Source of the DNA: DATLZB01 sp035574175
GTDB taxonomy: Bacteria; Pseudomonadota; Alphaproteobacteria; Rhizobiales; Hyphomicrobiaceae
Reading direction: 5' to 3'
NCBI GenBank assembly: GCA_035574175.1
Contig: DATLZB010000093.1
Location: 1-29,659, forward strand
DNA length: 29,659 bases
In this document: positions 26,550 through 29,659 of the stretch, one piece after another
How positions within the stretch are numbered: position 1 is the first letter of the stretch
How the letters are laid out: every line of letters starts with the position of its first letter
Position numbers and translations under genes: made by a program
The notes under the pieces: model-generated
The model's input: the letters and a program-made list of their open reading frames with translations, nothing else
Database searches by the model: none
What the model was told of the DNA's origin: nothing

Positions 26550-26568
26550 GACACGTGTCGCCGGCCGG
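26550..26568. promoter_or_regulatory. Adjacent palindromes between the GT2 and PilZ genes
   Basis: GACACGTGTC (26550-26559) and CCGGCCGG (26561-26568) are perfect palindromes one base apart, just after the GT2 stop. They could be an operator for the pilZ gene or contribute to transcript folding. GC-rich palindromes of this length arise by chance, so this is only a candidate. Confidence 0.2.
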
Positions 26569-26668
26569 ATCAGGCATCGCTTAACGATACGGACAGGCGT
26601 CGCTCGCGCCGTTTACCGGACCTTCACTCGATCAGCGTACACAAGAAGGAGGTGCCGGAGTACGCGTC

Positions 26669-27073
26669 ATGGCCAACCCGATCCTGGCCAACAGCAATGT
26701 CGTTCAGTTCGGCGCGCCGGCAGTGAAAGCCGACGAGGAGCACCGCTGCACCGCCCGCCGCAGAACGCTCAAGTCGGGCATCATCGCCTACAATAACCGT
26801 TTCTGTACGCTGCCATGCACGGTGCGCGACCTTTCCGCGACCGGCGCACGACTGCGAGTGGACGGCAGCATCAGCGCTCCCGACAGGTTCGAGCTGATCG
26901 TCGAATCGGATGGTGTCGAGGCAAGCTGCGAGGTGGTCTGGCGCAAGCTCGACGAGCTTGGGGTGCGCTTCATCGGCGCGCCTCGACAGGTCACTGCGAA
27001 GAAGGCGCAGGTTGTTCACGCCAACGTGCCTGCCGCGCTGCCGTCGCTGCGGCGCAAGCCCAAATCCTCCTAG
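26669..27073 (+). CDS. Stand-alone PilZ domain protein
   Basis: A 134-residue soluble protein made almost entirely of one PilZ domain. R26-x3-R30 followed by 'RRTLKSGIIAYNN', and D54-L-S56-A-T-G59 in 'VRDLSATGARLRV', give both c-di-GMP-binding motifs at normal spacing; 'CEVVWRKLDELGVRF' is the usual last-strand segment. It lies 126 bases after the GT2 gene on the same strand, so it is likely to be part of, or co-regulated with, the glucan system. A nearby GGAG eight bases before the ATG is the probable ribosome site; a better AAGGAGG at 26645-26651 is too far (17 bases). The C-terminus is basic ('LRRKPKSS'). Family knowledge: single-domain PilZ proteins act as c-di-GMP receptors that bind partner proteins. 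The partner here is unknown. Confidence 0.85.
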   Translation: MANPILANSNVVQFGAPAVKADEEHRCTARRRTLKSGIIAYNNRFCTLPCTVRDLSATGARLRVDGSISAPDRFELIVESDGVEASCEVVWRKLDELGVRFIGAPRQVTAKKAQVVHANVPAALPSLRRKPKSS

Positions 27074-27095
27074 CTCCGACAGTTGCGGAGGCAAC
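27074..27095. terminator. Overlapping hairpins between convergent pilZ and M23 genes
   Basis: CTCCG (27074-27078) / CGGAG (27086-27090) and GTTGC (27082-27086) / GCAAC (27091-27095) can each form a short stem but not both at once. They lie just after the PilZ stop and 37 bases beyond the end of the opposite gene. Without a T tract the terminator role is uncertain. Confidence 0.3.
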
Positions 27096-27131
27096 AAACG
27101 ACGCTGCCGTTCGCCAGGGAGATGGCTACCC

Positions 27132-29204
27132 TCAACGCGACTCGCTCGATACCGGCGCGCGACTCATGAGCGCGTCGATGCGCGCGCGTTCCTTCTGATA
27201 GTCGGCAAGCTGCCGCCCGGTGAGCCGGCGCTCGCGGGGAACCTCGATCGACAGCGGATCGACGTGCCGGTTGTTGACCAGGATCTCGAAGTGCAGGTGC
27301 GGACCGGCGGACAGCCCGGTGTTGCCGATATAGCCAATGATCTCGCCCTGGCGCACGCGCACCCCCGGCTCAACGCCCTGCGCAAACCGGCTCATGTGCG
27401 CATAGGCCGACTGGTAGCCGTTGGCATGGCGGATGCGCACGTAGTTGCCATACTCGCCCTTGCGCCCGGCTTCCTCGATGACGCCGTTGCCGGCAGCCAG
27501 GATCGGCGTGCCGATGGGGCCGGCCCAGTCGATACCGTTGTGCGGGCGCACGTAACCGAGAACGGGGTGAAAGCGGTTGCCGAATGCTGAGGCGAGCCGC
27601 ACCGCCTCGCCGCGAACCGGGCGACGCAACAGGAACTTCTTCGAAGTGTTGCCGAACTCGTCGTAGTAGTCGACCACACCATCGGGCGTTCGATAACGCC
27701 AGAAGCGGTAGGTTTCGCCGCCCGACGTGATGGAAGTGAAGAGCAGCTCGCCGAGTTCGTTCTCGTGACCGGGCTCGCCTCTGAGGTCGAAGAAGAACTC
27801 GGCTTGGTCGCCAGCGTGGATGCGCCGGCGGAAGTCGGTGTCGTAGGCGTGAATGCGCAGCGCCTGCATGATCGTGTCCTGGTCGAGACCTCCCGCCAGC
27901 GCGGCATGGTAAAAGCCGGCGTAGACGCTCGAAGAAGGAGCGACGTCGCCATCCGAGGCCGGGCGTACGACGGAGTTGTCGAACTCGGTCGCGCTCGCCA
28001 CGAACTCGCCGGCGGCGTTCCTCGTCACCGACACCTTATGCTGGCCCTGCTCGTCGAATATGCTGAAGCGGCCGGGCTCCATGGCTCCCGCCTTGGTGAG
28101 CGACGGCACCAGAATGGCGTGCACCTCTTGCCCCGGCGCCAGTGCCGTCTCGGGAAACACAGTGCGGGCCGCGGAGACCATGACACGGGACTGCAGCGGC
28201 TCGGCACCCAGGCGCTGAAGGATACGGAGGAGCGTATCGCCGCGCGAGACCCTGACCACTTCCCGTTTCTGCTGCTCAAGATCGTCGGCGGCTTCCTCGG
28301 AATCGCCCGACTTGCGCACGACCGTCGTGTTGGGCGGCACGGGGTCGGCGGGCGGTCGAATGTTGGGGTTGGCGAGCAGGTCCATGCCGTCAGGCTGGAA
28401 ACCTGGCCGCATGCTCGAGAGTTGCGCTTCGAGCTCGTGGAGCTGCGCGACGAGATCGTGCGCCTCCTGGGCGTCGAGCTCCTGCCCGTCGTTGGCCGGC
28501 AGCAGGCCACCGAGCAGGTCGACGACCTCAAGCTTGATGTCGGTACGGCCGGCGGCCGGCGCGCTGCCCCCGTCATTGCCCTCGGAGGGTTGCGCAGCAT
28601 AAAGCGAGAACGGGTTGAACGGCGGGATGGCCGAGGCCTTGGCCGCCGGCGGCGGCTGGAGGCGGGCCACAATGCGAGCGTAGTGTCTGATCTGAATGAA
28701 GGGGCGGTTGTCGCGGCGCACCTGCATGCGGTCGACGATCTTGTGGCGGATGATCGGCGCACCGACGGCGAGCTGCAGGCGATCGGACTTGGAGATGGAC
28801 CACCGCAGCCCCTCCGTGGGGCGCGGAGGCTGCGGCGCGGGAAACTGGCTCTCGCGTATCCGCTTCAGCACGGTGGGCACGCCGTGGTCGGCGTCCATGC
28901 CGTCGAGCGAGCCGAAAATCACCACTCCAATCGCCAGCGAGCCGACCATGGCCGCAAGGCAGGTGCTGAGCAGCCAGCGAAACCTGCCGCTGCTGCGGCT
29001 TTCGGCATGGTCGGCATCGTAGATGTCGGCCAGCGTTCGCCGCGCGCGACCGCGGTAGACCTGGGGCAGACCCTGCGGGCGGTCCGCCAGCGGCGGCACG
29101 CGCGAGCGCGCAACAGGAGCATGCCGACGTCGATCGACCAATACTCGCTTCTCCCCCCCGACCGCAGCCGAATTGCTCGGCGCCTCCGAGCACGACCCCG
29201 CCAC
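27132..29204 (-). CDS. Membrane-anchored M23 family zinc metallopeptidase
   Basis: A 690-residue protein. A cytoplasmic N-terminal tail (~75 residues, Arg-rich) precedes one TM helix (~76-98), then a long periplasmic part: a Pro-rich linker, a possible helical stretch (~240-270), a LysM/OapA-like module (~316-366, 'VVRVSRGDTLLRILQRLG'), a second mixed domain and the peptidase domain (~530-660). Zinc ligands are visible: H555 and D559 in 'RPHNGID', H638 in 'GPHLHFEI', with 'YAHM' (H603) in between, so it is likely an active D,D-endopeptidase that cuts peptide cross-links during growth, rather than an inactive EnvC-like activator. The GTG at 29204 has no good ribosome site, and the true start could be a little downstream. 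It is tail-to-tail with the PilZ gene. Family knowledge: such large M23 proteins are common in Hyphomicrobiales. Confidence 0.88.
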   Translation of the reverse strand: MAGSCSEAPSNSAAVGGEKRVLVDRRRHAPVARSRVPPLADRPQGLPQVYRGRARRTLADIYDADHAESRSSGRFRWLLSTCLAAMVGSLAIGVVIFGSLDGMDADHGVPTVLKRIRESQFPAPQPPRPTEGLRWSISKSDRLQLAVGAPIIRHKIVDRMQVRRDNRPFIQIRHYARIVARLQPPPAAKASAIPPFNPFSLYAAQPSEGNDGGSAPAAGRTDIKLEVVDLLGGLLPANDGQELDAQEAHDLVAQLHELEAQLSSMRPGFQPDGMDLLANPNIRPPADPVPPNTTVVRKSGDSEEAADDLEQQKREVVRVSRGDTLLRILQRLGAEPLQSRVMVSAARTVFPETALAPGQEVHAILVPSLTKAGAMEPGRFSIFDEQGQHKVSVTRNAAGEFVASATEFDNSVVRPASDGDVAPSSSVYAGFYHAALAGGLDQDTIMQALRIHAYDTDFRRRIHAGDQAEFFFDLRGEPGHENELGELLFTSITSGGETYRFWRYRTPDGVVDYYDEFGNTSKKFLLRRPVRGEAVRLASAFGNRFHPVLGYVRPHNGIDWAGPIGTPILAAGNGVIEEAGRKGEYGNYVRIRHANGYQSAYAHMSRFAQGVEPGVRVRQGEIIGYIGNTGLSAGPHLHFEILVNNRHVDPLSIEVPRERRLTGRQLADYQKERARIDALMSRAPVSSESR

Positions 29205-29659
29205 CCTGCGAGAAGGCAGATCACGGCGGCGGCGCTCGCCTACCCAGGGCGCGAGTGAACCTCGTCCGCCGCAGGCTTAGCTCCGCGACAGGCCTGCCGC
29301 CAGCCGCGCACCAATGGTTCCGATCTGTTCTCGCTTTGTCAATGCACTGGACTGCAAACGCTTGGTATTTCCTAAGTCAAAGCACTCCTCTATCCTTGGT
29401 ATCCTTGGCTGGAGCGAGGCCGACCCCAGCGCCTGGTGCCGCACGGCGGCCCAATGACTGGGGGCTGTCAAGGTACAGGCCCTGGTTTCAGACGAATCGA
29501 TGGCCAAATATTGGCTGTCGAGATTTGGCAAGGGATTTTAACTAGGGTATTGACAAGGTGAACGGCTTGATATTAAGTGGGCGCTTGTGCGGGGCGACCA
29601 CGCTCCGCTGGCCCTTGATGGGCAACGTCCTCTCGACCAACCACGAGGTTCACGTCCGG
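29205..29659. other. Terminal region without a recognised gene
   Basis: 455 bases upstream of the M23 gene. The part 29300-29580 is less GC-rich than the rest. A minus-strand TTGACA (complement of 29337-29342) could serve the M23 gene, but the -10 at 17 bases (AACCAT) is poor. TATCCTTGG occurs twice in tandem (29391-29408). Short frames at 29255-29545 (plus) and 29277-29531 (minus) overlap each other and match nothing I recognise. From 29585 the plus strand is open to the window edge with mostly C/G third positions. Confidence 0.5.
29550..29576 (+). promoter_or_regulatory. Candidate plus-strand promoter near the window end
   Basis: Perfect TTGACA at 29550-29555 followed by TATTAA at 29571-29576 with a 15-base spacer, in a locally AT-rich patch. 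The spacer is two bases short of ideal. It would drive whatever gene or RNA lies at or beyond the right edge of the window. Confidence 0.3.

Noticed and set aside
27765..29258. 497-codon plus-strand frame opposite the M23 gene
   Set aside because: Antisense shadow; the minus strand carries clear M23 zinc motifs.
29255..29545. 96-codon plus-strand frame (and an overlapping minus-strand frame) after the M23 gene
   Set aside because: Neither has a ribosome site, biased codon use or recognisable sequence; both may be chance.

Overview
The window (about 29.7 kb, clearly GC-rich, with codons that mostly end in G or C) looks like chromosomal core sequence of an alphaproteobacterium, most likely of the Hyphomicrobiales. 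The reasons are the secA / parvulin / argJ / mutT neighbourhood, the NDUFAF5-type methyltransferase next to comF and a DUF1178 gene, a DUF4175 (TIGR02302) protein, a DUF1194 protein, an LpxQ-like outer-membrane protein and an HlyD plus GT2-PilZ operon. These links rest on remembered family and synteny patterns; no search was run. I saw no tRNA, rRNA, CRISPR array, insertion sequence or phage gene.

Region 1 (1-8354) is mostly envelope biology. It holds the 3' end of a bacterial alpha-2-macroglobulin gene followed directly by pbpC (a conserved pair), an outer-membrane beta-barrel protein that may be a lipid A oxidase (LpxQ-like), a convergent three-TM DUF4175 protein with a long Gln/Gly-rich coiled-coil tail, a secreted DUF1194 (VWA-like) protein and a secreted TPR protein.

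Region 2 (8365-20014) is the housekeeping block: secA on the minus strand, then divergent ppiC, argJ, a MATE transporter, a small membrane-anchored protein (minus), mutT, an alpha/beta hydrolase, an NDUFAF5-like SAM-dependent protein (minus), comF and DUF1178. Compared with the arrangement I remember from other Hyphomicrobiales, a MATE gene and a small gene sit between argJ and mutT, and grxC and a nitrilase-family gene are absent between comF and DUF1178.

Region 3 (20044-22604) is a likely three-gene minus-strand operon: a UPF0114/YqhA-type membrane protein, an enol-lactonase-like alpha/beta hydrolase and a saccharopine-dehydrogenase-like oxidoreductase.

Region 4 (22986-29204) is the most interesting part. 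A membrane-fusion (HlyD-type) protein overlaps by 4 bases a cellulose-synthase-like GT2 enzyme that carries its own C-terminal PilZ domain, and a stand-alone PilZ protein follows. This has the architecture of a c-di-GMP-activated beta-glucan synthase/export system of the bgsBA or curdlan type. A membrane-anchored M23 endopeptidase lies tail-to-tail with it. The last 455 bases hold no gene I recognise, but contain promoter-like hexamers and a short open frame that runs off the window.
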